Below are positions 44,368-52,430 of a DNA stretch of 64,000 bases, one piece after another (within the stretch, counting starts at the first letter, position 1; each line of letters starts with the position of its first letter). The DNA is taken from assembly GCA_024128875.1 (NCBI GenBank), contig JAMYFF010000003.1, positions 62,001-126,000 on the forward strand, in the 5' to 3' direction. The notes under the pieces were generated by a model. It saw only the letters and a list, made by a program, of their open reading frames with translations. It was not told the DNA's origin and did no database searches. This DNA comes from Salinilacustrithrix flava. GTDB lineage: Bacteria; Actinomycetota; Acidimicrobiia; Acidimicrobiales; Salinilacustritrichaceae. Both the position numbers and the translations under genes were made by a program.

Positions 44368-45972
44368 CGCAGCCGAGTGCTGCAGGCCGTAGACGATGGC
44401 GTCGATGAGCGCGGTCCAGGATGCCTCGATGACGTTCTCCGACACCCCGACGGTGAACCAGGTGTCCTCGCCGTCGGAGGTCTCGATCAGCACCCGGGTG
44501 ACCGCCTCGGTGCCGACGCTCGTGTCGAGGACCCGCACCCGGAAGTCGACCAGGTGGATGTCCTCGATGCCGGGGAAGTGGCCGTTGAGCGCACGCCGCA
44601 GGGCCTGGTCGAGGGCGTGGACGGGGCCGTTGCCCTCCCCCACCGCGATGCGGCGCTCGTCGCCGATCCACACCTTCACGGTGGCCTCGGTGGACAAGTC
44701 GACGACGCCTTCGGCGGCAGCCACGGCCAGGGCGAGGGCGTCGCCCTCCCGGTGGTAGGAGGTCACCCGGTACGACTCGGTGCGGAACGGGTCGGCACCG
44801 AGGCCGAGCGTGCGCCGCATCAGCAGCTCGAGGGAGGCGTCGGCCGCCTCGAACACGTAGCCGCGCGACTCGAGGTCGTTCACCGTCTTGGCCAGCTCCG
44901 CCGATGCCCGGGCGTCGAGCTCGATGCCGAACTCCTCGGCCTTCATCTTCATGCCGGCCCGACCGCCGAGGTCCGAGACCAGGACGCGGGTGTGGTTGCC
45001 GATCGCAGCCGGGTCGACGTGCTCGTAGGACTTGGAGCCGACCTTGCCGAGGGCCGAGGTGTGCAGGCCGCCCTTGTGGGCGAAGGCGGAGGACCCGACG
45101 TAGGGGTCGGCGGCGTGCGGGGGCAGGTTCACCAGCTCGCTGACGTGGCGGGACACGGCCGTGAGCCGTTCGATGCGCCCCTCGGGCAGGCACTGCACGC
45201 CCATCTTCAGCTCGAGGTTGGGGATGCAGGTCATCAGGTTGGCGTTGCCGGTGCGCTCGCCGTAGCCGTTGGCCGTGCCCTGCAGGTGGGTCGCCCCGCC
45301 CAGCACGGCAGCGATGGAGTTGGCCACCGCGCAGCCGGTGTCGTTCTGGGTGTGGATGCCGATCTGGACGTCGTCGCCGAAGTGGGCGTGGACCTCGCCG
45401 GTGATGCGCTGGACCTCGTGGGGCAGCGACCCGCCGTTGGTGTCGCACAGCACCAGGCACTCGGCGCCCTCCATCGCCGCCGCCTCGAGGACGCGCAGGA
45501 CGAACTCGGGGTTGGCCTTGTAGCCGTCGAAGCAGTGCTCGGCGTCGAAGAAGACGCGCAGCCCGGCGGCCCGCAGGAAGCGGACCGAGTCCTGCACCAT
45601 GGCCACGCCCTCGTCGAGGGTCGTGCCGAGCGCGTCGGTGACGTGGAAGTCCCACGACTTTCCCACGATGCAGGCGGTGGAGGTGCCGGCCTCGACCAGG
45701 GCGGCGAGGGTGGGGTCGCTGTCGGTCTTGCCCAACGGCTTGCGGGTGGAGCCGAACGCGACGAGGTCGGCGGTGCCGAGGGACAGCTCCGACGGCGCCC
45801 GGCGGAAGAACTCCTGGTCCTTGGGGTTGGCCTGCGGGTAGCCGCCCTCGATCCAGCGGACGCCGAGGTGGTCGAGCTGCTCGGCGATGCGGAGCTTGTC
45901 GTCGACCGACAGCGAGATGCCCTCGAACTGGGCCCCGTCCCGGAGCGTCGTGTCGAAGATGTCGATGCTCAT
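44365..45972 (-). CDS. cimA: Citramalate synthase
   Basis: A 535-residue enzyme of the isopropylmalate/homocitrate/citramalate synthase family. It condenses pyruvate with acetyl-CoA to (R)-citramalate for isoleucine synthesis. The DRE-TIM start is DTTLRDGAQFEGISLSVDDKL, and CimA-type blocks follow: YPQANPKDQEFF, FFDAEHCFDGYKANPEF, VLCDTNGGSLP and HTQNDTGCAVANSIAAV. The C-terminal LeuA-type regulatory domain spans about residues 420-535. GAGGCGA lies before the ATG. It is the last of leuB, ilvE, cimA on this strand. Confidence 0.94.
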   Translation of the reverse strand: MSIDIFDTTLRDGAQFEGISLSVDDKLRIAEQLDHLGVRWIEGGYPQANPKDQEFFRRAPSELSLGTADLVAFGSTRKPLGKTDSDPTLAALVEAGTSTACIVGKSWDFHVTDALGTTLDEGVAMVQDSVRFLRAAGLRVFFDAEHCFDGYKANPEFVLRVLEAAAMEGAECLVLCDTNGGSLPHEVQRITGEVHAHFGDDVQIGIHTQNDTGCAVANSIAAVLGGATHLQGTANGYGERTGNANLMTCIPNLELKMGVQCLPEGRIERLTAVSRHVSELVNLPPHAADPYVGSSAFAHKGGLHTSALGKVGSKSYEHVDPAAIGNHTRVLVSDLGGRAGMKMKAEEFGIELDARASAELAKTVNDLESRGYVFEAADASLELLMRRTLGLGADPFRTESYRVTSYHREGDALALAVAAAEGVVDLSTEATVKVWIGDERRIAVGEGNGPVHALDQALRRALNGHFPGIEDIHLVDFRVRVLDTSVGTEAVTRVLIETSDGEDTWFTVGVSENVIEASWTALIDAIVYGLQHSAA

Positions 45973-46049
45973 GCGGTCGCCTCGCACGCTTCGGCTCCCT
46001 GCCGGGGCCGGCGCTGGCGCTTCTCCCGGCCCCGGGGACGCGCTGGCGG

Positions 46050-46964
46050 TCATGCCAGCTCCACCCACTCCTTGTACTTGGGGATCTCGCCGCGGACGAG
46101 CTTGGAGTACTCCTCGGCGATGGTGGCCGTCATCGGGCCGGGGCAGGGGATCTCGCGGTCGTCGACGCTGTTCACCGCCGAGACCTCGGCGGCCGTGCCG
46201 CACACGAACAGCTCCTCCGCGACGTAGAGGTCGGAGCGGGCCAGGTCGCCGATGACGACCTCGTAGCCGTGGTCGGCGGCGATGGCCATGACCGTGGACT
46301 GGGTGATGCCCTCGAGCGCGCCGGACGTGATCGGCGGGGTGATGAGCTTGCCGTGGCGAGCGGCGAAGATGTTCTCGCCGGTGCACTCGGCCACGAGACC
46401 CTGCGGGTTCAGCATGATCGCCTCGTCGTAGCCGGCCTTGAGCGCCTCGACCTTGGCCAGGCTGGAGTTCACGTAGTTGCCGGTGGTCTTGGACGCGGGC
46501 GGCATCGTGTTGTGCTCGTGGCGGGTCCAGGACGAGATCTTCATCCGCACGCCCTTGGTGGCGGCGTCGTCGCCCAGGTAGGCGCCCCAGGGCCAGCACG
46601 CGATGGCGACGTCGACCGAGCAGGGCAGGGTGTTGAGGCCCATCTCCCCGTAGCCGTAGTAGGCGATCGGGCGGATGTAGGCCGACGGCAGGCCGGACTC
46701 CCGGACGACGAGCTTGGTGGCCTCCACCAGCTCGTCCACCGAGTACGGCATGTCCATCATCATGATCTTGGCCGAGCTGTGGAGCCGCTCGATGTGCTCG
46801 GTGAGCCGGAAGATGCCCGGCCCGCCCGAGGTCTCGTAGGCCCGGATGCCCTCGAACACGCCCATCCCGTAGTGCAGGGAGTGGGTGAGGATGTGGATGT
46901 TGGCTGCGTCCCAGTCGACGAGCTCGCCGTTCATCCAGATCTTCGAGGTGGGGGTGATGGGCAT
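46050..46964 (-). CDS. ilvE: Branched-chain amino acid aminotransferase
   Basis: A 304-residue fold-type IV PLP enzyme that interconverts branched-chain 2-oxo acids and amino acids. It has [53 protein letters not shown] with the PLP lysine, and [20 protein letters not shown] with later [22 protein letters not shown] 46964 is preceded by AGGAG at the right distance. It lies between leuB (31 bp upstream) and cimA (77 bp downstream), all on the same strand and in the same pathway. Confidence 0.95.
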   Translation of the reverse strand: MPITPTSKIWMNGELVDWDAANIHILTHSLHYGMGVFEGIRAYETSGGPGIFRLTEHIERLHSSAKIMMMDMPYSVDELVEATKLVVRESGLPSAYIRPIAYYGYGEMGLNTLPCSVDVAIACWPWGAYLGDDAATKGVRMKISSWTRHEHNTMPPASKTTGNYVNSSLAKVEALKAGYDEAIMLNPQGLVAECTGENIFAARHGKLITPPITSGALEGITQSTVMAIAADHGYEVVIGDLARSDLYVAEELFVCGTAAEVSAVNSVDDREIPCPGPMTATIAEEYSKLVRGEIPKYKEWVELA

Positions 46965-46995
46965 CGGGTTCTCCTGTCGCGCCGGTCGTCCAAGA

Positions 46996-47979
46996 CTACG
47001 AGACGCGCCGTGCGATCTCGTCGCCGATGTCGGTCGTGGAACCGGCCGGCACGTCCTCGCACGCCGCCCGGATCCGGGTGGCAGCGTCGGCCTCGCCGAG
47101 GAACTCGAGCATGATCGCCGCCGACAGGATGGCAGCGGTCGGGTTGGCCTTGCCCTGCCCGGCGATGTCCGGCGCCGAGCCGTGCACCGGCTCGAACATG
47201 GACGGCGCGGTGCGATCCGGGTTCATGTTTGCGCTGCTGGCCAGGCCGATGCCGCCGGAGATGGCGCCGCCGAGGTCGGTGAGGATGTCGCCGAACAGGT
47301 TGTCGGTGACGATGACCGAGTACTGCTGGGGATCGTTCACGAAGTGGATGCAGGCCGCGTCGATGTGCTGGTAGCCGGTCTCGACGTCGGGGTACTCGGC
47401 GGCGACCTCGTCGAAGGCCCGCTGCCACAGGTCCCCGGCGAAGGTGAGCACGTTGGTCTTGTGGACGAGCGTCAGCTTCTTGCGGTCGCGGCTCCTCGCC
47501 AGCTCGAAGGCGTACCGGATGCAGCGCTCGACCCCGTGGCGGGTGTTGACCGAGCCCTGGGTGGCGATCTCGTGCGGCGTGCCCTTGCGCAGGAACCCGC
47601 CCTCGCCCGCGTAGGTGCCCTCGGTGTTCTCCCGGATCACCTGGAAGTCGATGCCCTGCTCGGTGAGCAGGAACGGGCGCAGGTTGATGTACTGGTCGAA
47701 CTCGAAGCGCATCTTGAGCAGGATCCCCCGCTCGATGAGGCCGCCCGGGATCTCGCCGGGCACGCCGCCGACCGCGCCGAGGTAGATGGCGTCGTAGCCG
47801 CGTAGCTCGTCCATGGTCTCGTCGGACAGCACCTCGCCGTCGCGCTGCCAGCGCTGAGCACCGAGGTCGAAGTGGGTGGCGTCGATGTCGACGCCGGCCG
47901 CCTCCATCACCTTCAACCCCTCGGCGACGACCTCGGGTCCGATGTAGTCCCCACCGATGACGGCGATCCTGTGGCTCAT
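46996..47979 (-). CDS. leuB: 3-isopropylmalate dehydrogenase
   Basis: A 327-residue beta-decarboxylating dehydrogenase. It has [16 protein letters not shown] at the start, [36 protein letters not shown], the catalytic [13 protein letters not shown] region, [24 protein letters not shown] and [19 protein letters not shown]. The [14 protein letters not shown] arrangement is that of actinobacterial LeuB rather than the proteobacterial form. GDYIGPE has a tyrosine where GDGIGPE is usual. It heads a leuB-ilvE-cimA run. Related decarboxylating dehydrogenases are the main alternative call. Confidence 0.9.
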   Translation of the reverse strand: MSHRIAVIGGDYIGPEVVAEGLKVMEAAGVDIDATHFDLGAQRWQRDGEVLSDETMDELRGYDAIYLGAVGGVPGEIPGGLIERGILLKMRFEFDQYINLRPFLLTEQGIDFQVIRENTEGTYAGEGGFLRKGTPHEIATQGSVNTRHGVERCIRYAFELARSRDRKKLTLVHKTNVLTFAGDLWQRAFDEVAAEYPDVETGYQHIDAACIHFVNDPQQYSVIVTDNLFGDILTDLGGAISGGIGLASSANMNPDRTAPSMFEPVHGSAPDIAGQGKANPTAAILSAAIMLEFLGEADAATRIRAACEDVPAGSTTDIGDEIARRVS

Positions 47980-48023
47980 GGTCCGGCATTGCACCGCCGG
48001 GGTGCGTCCGCCGTCAATTCCGA

Positions 48024-49745
48024 TCACCAGGGCCGGATTGGTGGCGACACCTCCGTGAGCGGGAGGTAGTGGGCGAGCACCTCGCCGTAGACCACCACGG
48101 AGAGCACGACGGCGATGATCGTCCACGTGCCGAGGGAGTCGAGGACGCGCCACGTGCTGCGCGATCCGTGCTCGATCTCGGCGACCGGGATGACCTGGGT
48201 CTCGGACACCACCCGCTTGTTGAAGATCGTGCCGACGATGACCACGAAGAACAGCACGCCGCCGACGAACATGATCAGCCCACCGACCGCGGTGAACAGC
48301 GTCGCGGTGCCCCAGTCGTTGTCCCCGTAGTAGACGGCGTCGCGCAGCTGGGTTCGCCGGGGCACACCATCGATCCCGCCCCACATCTGCCCGCGGGCGA
48401 AGATCAACACGCCGATGAACCACGCCCACACCTGTGCCACCGCGAGGCCGGGCGCGAAGAGCTGCTTGCCGGTCAGGTACGGCACCATCCAGTACGAGAT
48501 GGCCATGATCGACAGACCGACGGCGGTGCCCACGGTCAGGTGGAAGTGCCCGACGATGAACGACGTGTTGTGCACGACCAGGTTCACCGTGTAGCTGGCG
48601 TTGATGAGGCCGCTGGCGCCGCCGAGCGCGAAGGCGAGACCAGCGAGCAGCTGGCCGGCCACCGACGGATCGTTCCAGGGCAGCTTGGTGATCCAGCCGA
48701 ACCAGCCTCGCCCCCCTCGTTTGCGTCCACCCTGCTCGAGCGCCGCGACCACCGAGAACGCCGTCACCATGGACGGGAAGAAGATGCCGAAGGTGAGCAG
48801 CCACTGGATCGTCTTGGACGAGAAGGGGATGCCCGGATCGGTGAACTGGTGGTGCACACCGACCGGCAGCAGCAGCAGGAACGTGAGGAAGACGATGCGG
48901 GTGAGGCCGTCGCTGTAGATCTTCCCGCCGACCTGCCGGGGCAGGAGCGTGTACCAGGACACGTAGATCGGCAGCAGCCAGAAGTAGACGATGGGGTGGC
49001 CGGAGAACCAGAAGAGGATGCGGGTGAACTGCGGGTCGACGGCGTCGCGCAGACCGAGCGACCACGGCAGGAGGAACACGAGGACCTCGACGGCGATGCC
49101 GGTGGACGCCAGGAACCACATGAGCATCGTGACGATGGACGTGTACGACATCAGCGGGATGCGAGCGCCGACGTTGTCCCGACGCCACGCCCGCAGCGTG
49201 AGCAGCTGGTTCGCCAGCGTCAGCCAGGTGGACACGACGAGCAGCACCGCGCCGATGTAGAAGGCCGGCGTGGCGCCCAACGGCGCGTAGAAGGTGAACA
49301 TCACCGTCGCCTTGTTGGCGAGGATCGCCCAGGCCGCCAGCGCGGTGCCGGCCCACCCGCACCACAACGAGGCCTCGAGGAGCCCCCGGCTGGCCATCGG
49401 GCGGCCGAAGCCCCGCATCGTGAGCAGGGTCATGAAGCTGTTGGCGAAGCTGAACGTGAACACCAGCGCCAGGGCCACGCCGTGGAGCGTGAGGCCCTGG
49501 TAGTAGGTCTCGATGACCGGGACGTCGTCGTACAGGTTGGCGCCCCCGCGCTCCATGGCCTGCAGGAAGCCCATGAGCACGCCCAGCAGGAGGCCGATGA
49601 AGGCCAGGTACAGGTGCCACTTCACCGGCCGCAGGTCGGCGTGGGTGAGGTACGGCATGTCGATCTTCCACGACCGCACGCGCTGCACCGTCGGGGTGGG
49701 GACCGGCTCCGGAGCGATCGGCGCCGGTTCGTCGAGCAGCGTCAT
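48024..49745 (-). CDS. ba3-type cytochrome c oxidase subunit I
   Basis: A 573-residue haem-copper oxidase subunit with about 13 membrane helices. Ligands are H88 and H402 (low-spin haem), H400 (high-spin haem) and H250, H298, H299 (copper B), with cross-link candidate Y254. The loop reads [17 protein letters not shown], matching the B family (Thermus ba3) and lacking the glutamate of A-family HPE sequences. It reduces O2 to water and pumps protons. Its ATG overlaps the subunit II stop, in a four-gene operon with subunit II, a one-helix subunit and a blue copper protein. Confidence 0.93.
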   Translation of the reverse strand: MTLLDEPAPIAPEPVPTPTVQRVRSWKIDMPYLTHADLRPVKWHLYLAFIGLLLGVLMGFLQAMERGGANLYDDVPVIETYYQGLTLHGVALALVFTFSFANSFMTLLTMRGFGRPMASRGLLEASLWCGWAGTALAAWAILANKATVMFTFYAPLGATPAFYIGAVLLVVSTWLTLANQLLTLRAWRRDNVGARIPLMSYTSIVTMLMWFLASTGIAVEVLVFLLPWSLGLRDAVDPQFTRILFWFSGHPIVYFWLLPIYVSWYTLLPRQVGGKIYSDGLTRIVFLTFLLLLPVGVHHQFTDPGIPFSSKTIQWLLTFGIFFPSMVTAFSVVAALEQGGRKRGGRGWFGWITKLPWNDPSVAGQLLAGLAFALGGASGLINASYTVNLVVHNTSFIVGHFHLTVGTAVGLSIMAISYWMVPYLTGKQLFAPGLAVAQVWAWFIGVLIFARGQMWGGIDGVPRRTQLRDAVYYGDNDWGTATLFTAVGGLIMFVGGVLFFVVIVGTIFNKRVVSETQVIPVAEIEHGSRSTWRVLDSLGTWTIIAVVLSVVVYGEVLAHYLPLTEVSPPIRPW

Positions 49746-50221
49746 CCTTCGCCTCCGACGACGTTGATGACCCCGCCCATGATGTGGTGCTGGATCCCGC
49801 AGTACTCGTGGCAGATCACCGAGTGGGGGCCGACCTCGTCGAAGGTCACCTCGAGCTCGGTGACCTGACCCGGGATGATCATGGCGTTGGCGTTGGTGTC
49901 GGGGATCTTGAACCCGTGGACGACGTCGACCGATGCGATGCGGAAGTGCGCCGTCGCACCAACCGGCAGCTCCATCTCCGCCGGCTCGAAGGCCCAGGTC
50001 CGGGCGATCATGATCACGTCGTAGCCCCCGTCGTCACGGGGGTAGACGCCCGGTTGGTCGAAGGGCGCCGTGCTGGAGATCAGCGCGGGGTCGATGCGCT
50101 CCGAAGACTCGGGGAACGCGGCGTGCTCGCCGGCGATGGTGGCGAGCAGGGCTGCGACGGCGAGCAGCAGCGCCACGGCCACCGCGATCAGGAACCAGCG
50201 CTCGTAGCGTTCGATCTTCAC
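49742..50221 (-). CDS. ba3-type cytochrome c oxidase subunit II (CuA)
   Basis: A 159-residue subunit II. One N-terminal membrane helix ([23 protein letters not shown]) carries an outside cupredoxin domain with the binuclear CuA ligands H102, C137, E139, C141, H145 and M148 in the order [13 protein letters not shown]. The spacing equals that of Thermus ba3 subunit II. It takes electrons from a soluble or anchored donor and passes them to subunit I. GTG 50221 begins 5 bp after the stop of the small subunit gene, and its stop overlaps the start of subunit I. Confidence 0.92.
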   Translation of the reverse strand: MKIERYERWFLIAVAVALLLAVAALLATIAGEHAAFPESSERIDPALISSTAPFDQPGVYPRDDGGYDVIMIARTWAFEPAEMELPVGATAHFRIASVDVVHGFKIPDTNANAMIIPGQVTELEVTFDEVGPHSVICHEYCGIQHHIMGGVINVVGGEG

Positions 50222-50226
50222 GACGC

Positions 50227-50400
50227 TCAGCTCCGCTCGAGCAGCGTGTAGTAGGTCCAGACCCACATGGCGGCGATGGTGAGCAGGAAGAGGATCAGCA
50301 GCACCATGGTCCCGCGGGGCTGCACCTCCTCGTCACCGACCTCGACACCCATCTCGGGCTCGATGCGGGTCCCGGCGCCCTCGGTCGCGTCCTCGCTCAC
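50227..50400 (-). CDS. Small one-helix oxidase subunit (IIa-like), 57 aa
   Basis: A 57-residue protein with an acidic N-terminus (EDATEGAGTRIEPEMGVEVGDEE) and a single membrane helix GTMVLLILFLLTIAAMWVWTYY. Its position directly before subunit II and its single C-terminal helix match subunit IIa of ba3 oxidases. GTG 50400 overlaps the stop of the cupredoxin gene by 4 nt, and subunit II follows after 5 bp. It is easily missed because of its length. The assignment rests on size, topology and context. Confidence 0.75.
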   Translation of the reverse strand: MSEDATEGAGTRIEPEMGVEVGDEEVQPRGTMVLLILFLLTIAAMWVWTYYTLLERS

Positions 50401-50933
50401 GACGTGACCTCGAGCGTGCCTTCCATGCCGGCGGCGAAGTGCCCGGCGATCGTGCAGATCACCTGGTAGCTGCCGGCCGCGAGGTTCACGGAGCCGGACT
50501 CCGATGCGCCCGGGTCGGCTGCGACCTCGGCCACGACCGTGTCGGGCTCGAACTCGGCCTCCTCGGCGATGGTGGTGCCGGCCTCCAGGACGGTCCAGTT
50601 GTGCTCCACGGCACCGACGTTGTCGAGCGTGACCGCCACGTCGGTGTCGGCCACGACGGCCACATCCGATGGATCGAAGGCGAACTCGCTCGCCTCGATC
50701 TCGACCGACGTGGCGGGGCCGGCCGGCGCAGCTGCACCGCCGCCGCTGTCGTCGTCGCTCATCGCCAGGAAGAGCGCCACGGTGCTGATGCCGAGCGCGA
50801 GCAGGACCCCGACGCTGATGAGCGCCAGCCAGGCCGATTGCCCAGCGCTGAACAGCAGCTCCGCTCCCGGCTCGCCGAGGACCGGCGCAGCCGGTTCCGC
50901 ATCGTCCAACGCCCGCCGATCGTCGACGCTCAT
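50397..50933 (-). CDS. Membrane-anchored blue copper (cupredoxin) protein
   Basis: A 178-residue protein with one membrane helix (AWLALISVGVLLALGISTVALFLAM, near 34-58), a glycine-alanine linker and an outside cupredoxin domain. Type-1 copper ligands are H111 in EHNW and C160, H165, M170 in CTIAGHFAAGM. It is the first gene of the ba3 oxidase operon, so it is a good candidate for the electron donor to CuA in place of cytochrome c. That role is inference from context. Its TGA overlaps the GTG of the next gene. Confidence 0.87.
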   Translation of the reverse strand: MSVDDRRALDDAEPAAPVLGEPGAELLFSAGQSAWLALISVGVLLALGISTVALFLAMSDDDSGGGAAAPAGPATSVEIEASEFAFDPSDVAVVADTDVAVTLDNVGAVEHNWTVLEAGTTIAEEAEFEPDTVVAEVAADPGASESGSVNLAAGSYQVICTIAGHFAAGMEGTLEVTS

Positions 50934-51060
50934 CAGTGGTCCCCGTTCGCCCGTGCCCGTTGTCACACACGTGATAACCCACGGATCGCGACTCCGCAAG
51001 GAAATGCGCGGACATCGGGACCATGGTCCCGGACGGCCCCACCCTCGGTAACCTCGTCGG
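50934..51060. promoter_or_regulatory. Divergent promoter region, oxidase operon and greA
   Basis: On the forward strand TAACCT (51049-51054) is 6 nt before the greA ATG at 51061. For the reverse-strand operon a TTGCGG and TATCAC pair with 17 nt between them lies about 50-75 nt before the ATG at 50933, a plausible -35/-10. A CACGTG palindrome sits nearby. The assignments are visual only. Confidence 0.35.
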
Positions 51061-51528
51061 ATGGCTGACACCCACGAGCTGACGCAGGCGGCGTACGACC
51101 GGCTCAAGGCCGAGCACGAGGATCTCACCACCCGCGGGCGCGTCGACATCGCCCGCAAGATCGAGACCGCCCGGGAGCTGGGCGACCTCTCCGAGAACGG
51201 CGACTACCACGCCGCCAAGGAGGAGCAGGGGAAGATGGAGGGCCGCATCATGCACCTCAACGCCATCCTCGAGAACCACGTCATCGTGGACCCCAGCGAG
51301 AGCGACGAGGTGCGGGTGGGCTCGATCGTGGAGATCCGCTACGAGGGCGACGACGACACCGAGCGGTTCCTCATCGGCTCCATCGAGGAGCGGGGCAGCG
51401 AGCTCGAGGTCATGAGCCCCGGCTCGCCCCTCGGCTCCGCCCTGCTGGGCAAGAAGGCGGGCGAGTCGGTCCAGTACGAGACGCCCACCGGCGCCACGCT
51501 GTCGGTCGAGATCGCCAGCATCGGGTGA
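51061..51528 (+). CDS. greA: Transcription elongation factor GreA
   Basis: A 155-residue Gre factor. The N-terminal coiled coil carries the catalytic tip DLSENGDYHAAKEEQG with the acidic pair needed for RNA cleavage in backtracked polymerase. The C-terminal FKBP-like domain has IVEIRYEGDDDTERFLIGS and MSPGSPLGSALLGKKAGESVQYETPTG. Length matches the family. The ATG has TAACCT 6 nt upstream and no ribosome binding site. Its TGA overlaps the GTG of the alpha/beta hydrolase gene. Confidence 0.95.
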   Translation: MADTHELTQAAYDRLKAEHEDLTTRGRVDIARKIETARELGDLSENGDYHAAKEEQGKMEGRIMHLNAILENHVIVDPSESDEVRVGSIVEIRYEGDDDTERFLIGSIEERGSELEVMSPGSPLGSALLGKKAGESVQYETPTGATLSVEIASIG

Positions 51529-52430
51529 GCACCGACCACGGCTCGGCGCCGCACGGCATCCGGCTGCCGCCCGGACGCCGGGTGAAGCTGCCCGGCCGTG
51601 GCACCACGTTCGTCCGCGAGCTGCCCGGCCCGCCCGGAGCGCCGACCATCGTGCTGCTCCACGGCTGGACGGTCTCGGCCGACCTCAACTGGTTCGCCTG
51701 CTACGAGGCGCTCGGCCGCCGCTACCGGGTCCTGGCCATCGACCACCGAGGCCACGGTCGGGGCCTGCGGTCCCGCCGGCGGTTCCGCCTGGCCGACTGC
51801 GCCGACGACGTCGCCGCCCTGTGCCGGGAGCTCGGCATCGAGCGCATCACGCCCGTCGGCTACTCCATGGGCGGACCCATCGCGCTGCTCACCTGGCACC
51901 GCCACCGCGAGCTGGTCGATGGCCTGGTGCTGTGCGCCACCGCCCCGTACTTCCGGGCACCCGGCGCCGAGTCGGCCATGTTCTCGATGCTGCCGGTCTT
52001 CGCCGACGCGGCCCGCTTCACCCCGCTGCCGGTGCGCCGCGCCATCGCCGCTCGCCTCCTCGGCCGCCGCCTCGACCAGGACCCCTTCGGTCGCTGGGCC
52101 CGCGAGGAGATCGGCCGCGGCGATCCGGCCGCCATCGCCGGCGCCGGCGCCTCGCTCGGCCGCTTCGACGCCCGACCCTGGCTGGCCGACATCGACGTCC
52201 CCGTCTCGGTCGTGCGCACCACCCGGGACCAGGTGGTCTCCCCCGCCCGCCAGACCGAGCTCCACGCCGGCATCCCCAGCGCCCAGCTCGTCGACGTCGC
52301 CGCTGACCACGCCGCCTGCGTCACCGGCGCCACCCGCTTCGTCCCCGCCCTGCTTCGCGCCCTGCGCCACGTCCACGCCGAATCCGGCAGCGGGGACGGA
52401 ACCTCGCCGCGCACCTCGTCCCGCTACTGA
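51525..52430 (+). CDS. Alpha/beta-fold hydrolase
   Basis: A 301-residue hydrolase. The oxyanion region is IVLLHGWTVSADLNWF, the nucleophile elbow is VGYSMGGPIA near residues 113-122, the acid is in VVRTTRDQVV and the histidine in AADHAACVTG. The substrate is unknown. GTG overlaps the greA stop by 4 nt, so the two are cotranslated though a functional link is unlikely. Its last 7 bp overlap the end of the convergent phosphatase gene. Confidence 0.88.
   Translation: MSTDHGSAPHGIRLPPGRRVKLPGRGTTFVRELPGPPGAPTIVLLHGWTVSADLNWFACYEALGRRYRVLAIDHRGHGRGLRSRRRFRLADCADDVAALCRELGIERITPVGYSMGGPIALLTWHRHRELVDGLVLCATAPYFRAPGAESAMFSMLPVFADAARFTPLPVRRAIAARLLGRRLDQDPFGRWAREEIGRGDPAAIAGAGASLGRFDARPWLADIDVPVSVVRTTRDQVVSPARQTELHAGIPSAQLVDVAADHAACVTGATRFVPALLRALRHVHAESGSGDGTSPRTSSRY

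Noticed and set aside
46996..47979. Isocitrate dehydrogenase
   Set aside because: ENTEG-type sequence also occurs in actinobacterial LeuB, and the gene lies with ilvE and cimA; length and context favour LeuB.
48024..49745. A-family (aa3) cytochrome oxidase
   Set aside because: The loop is GHPIVYFW and lacks the HPE glutamate, and subunit II is short with one helix, both typical of the ba3 family.
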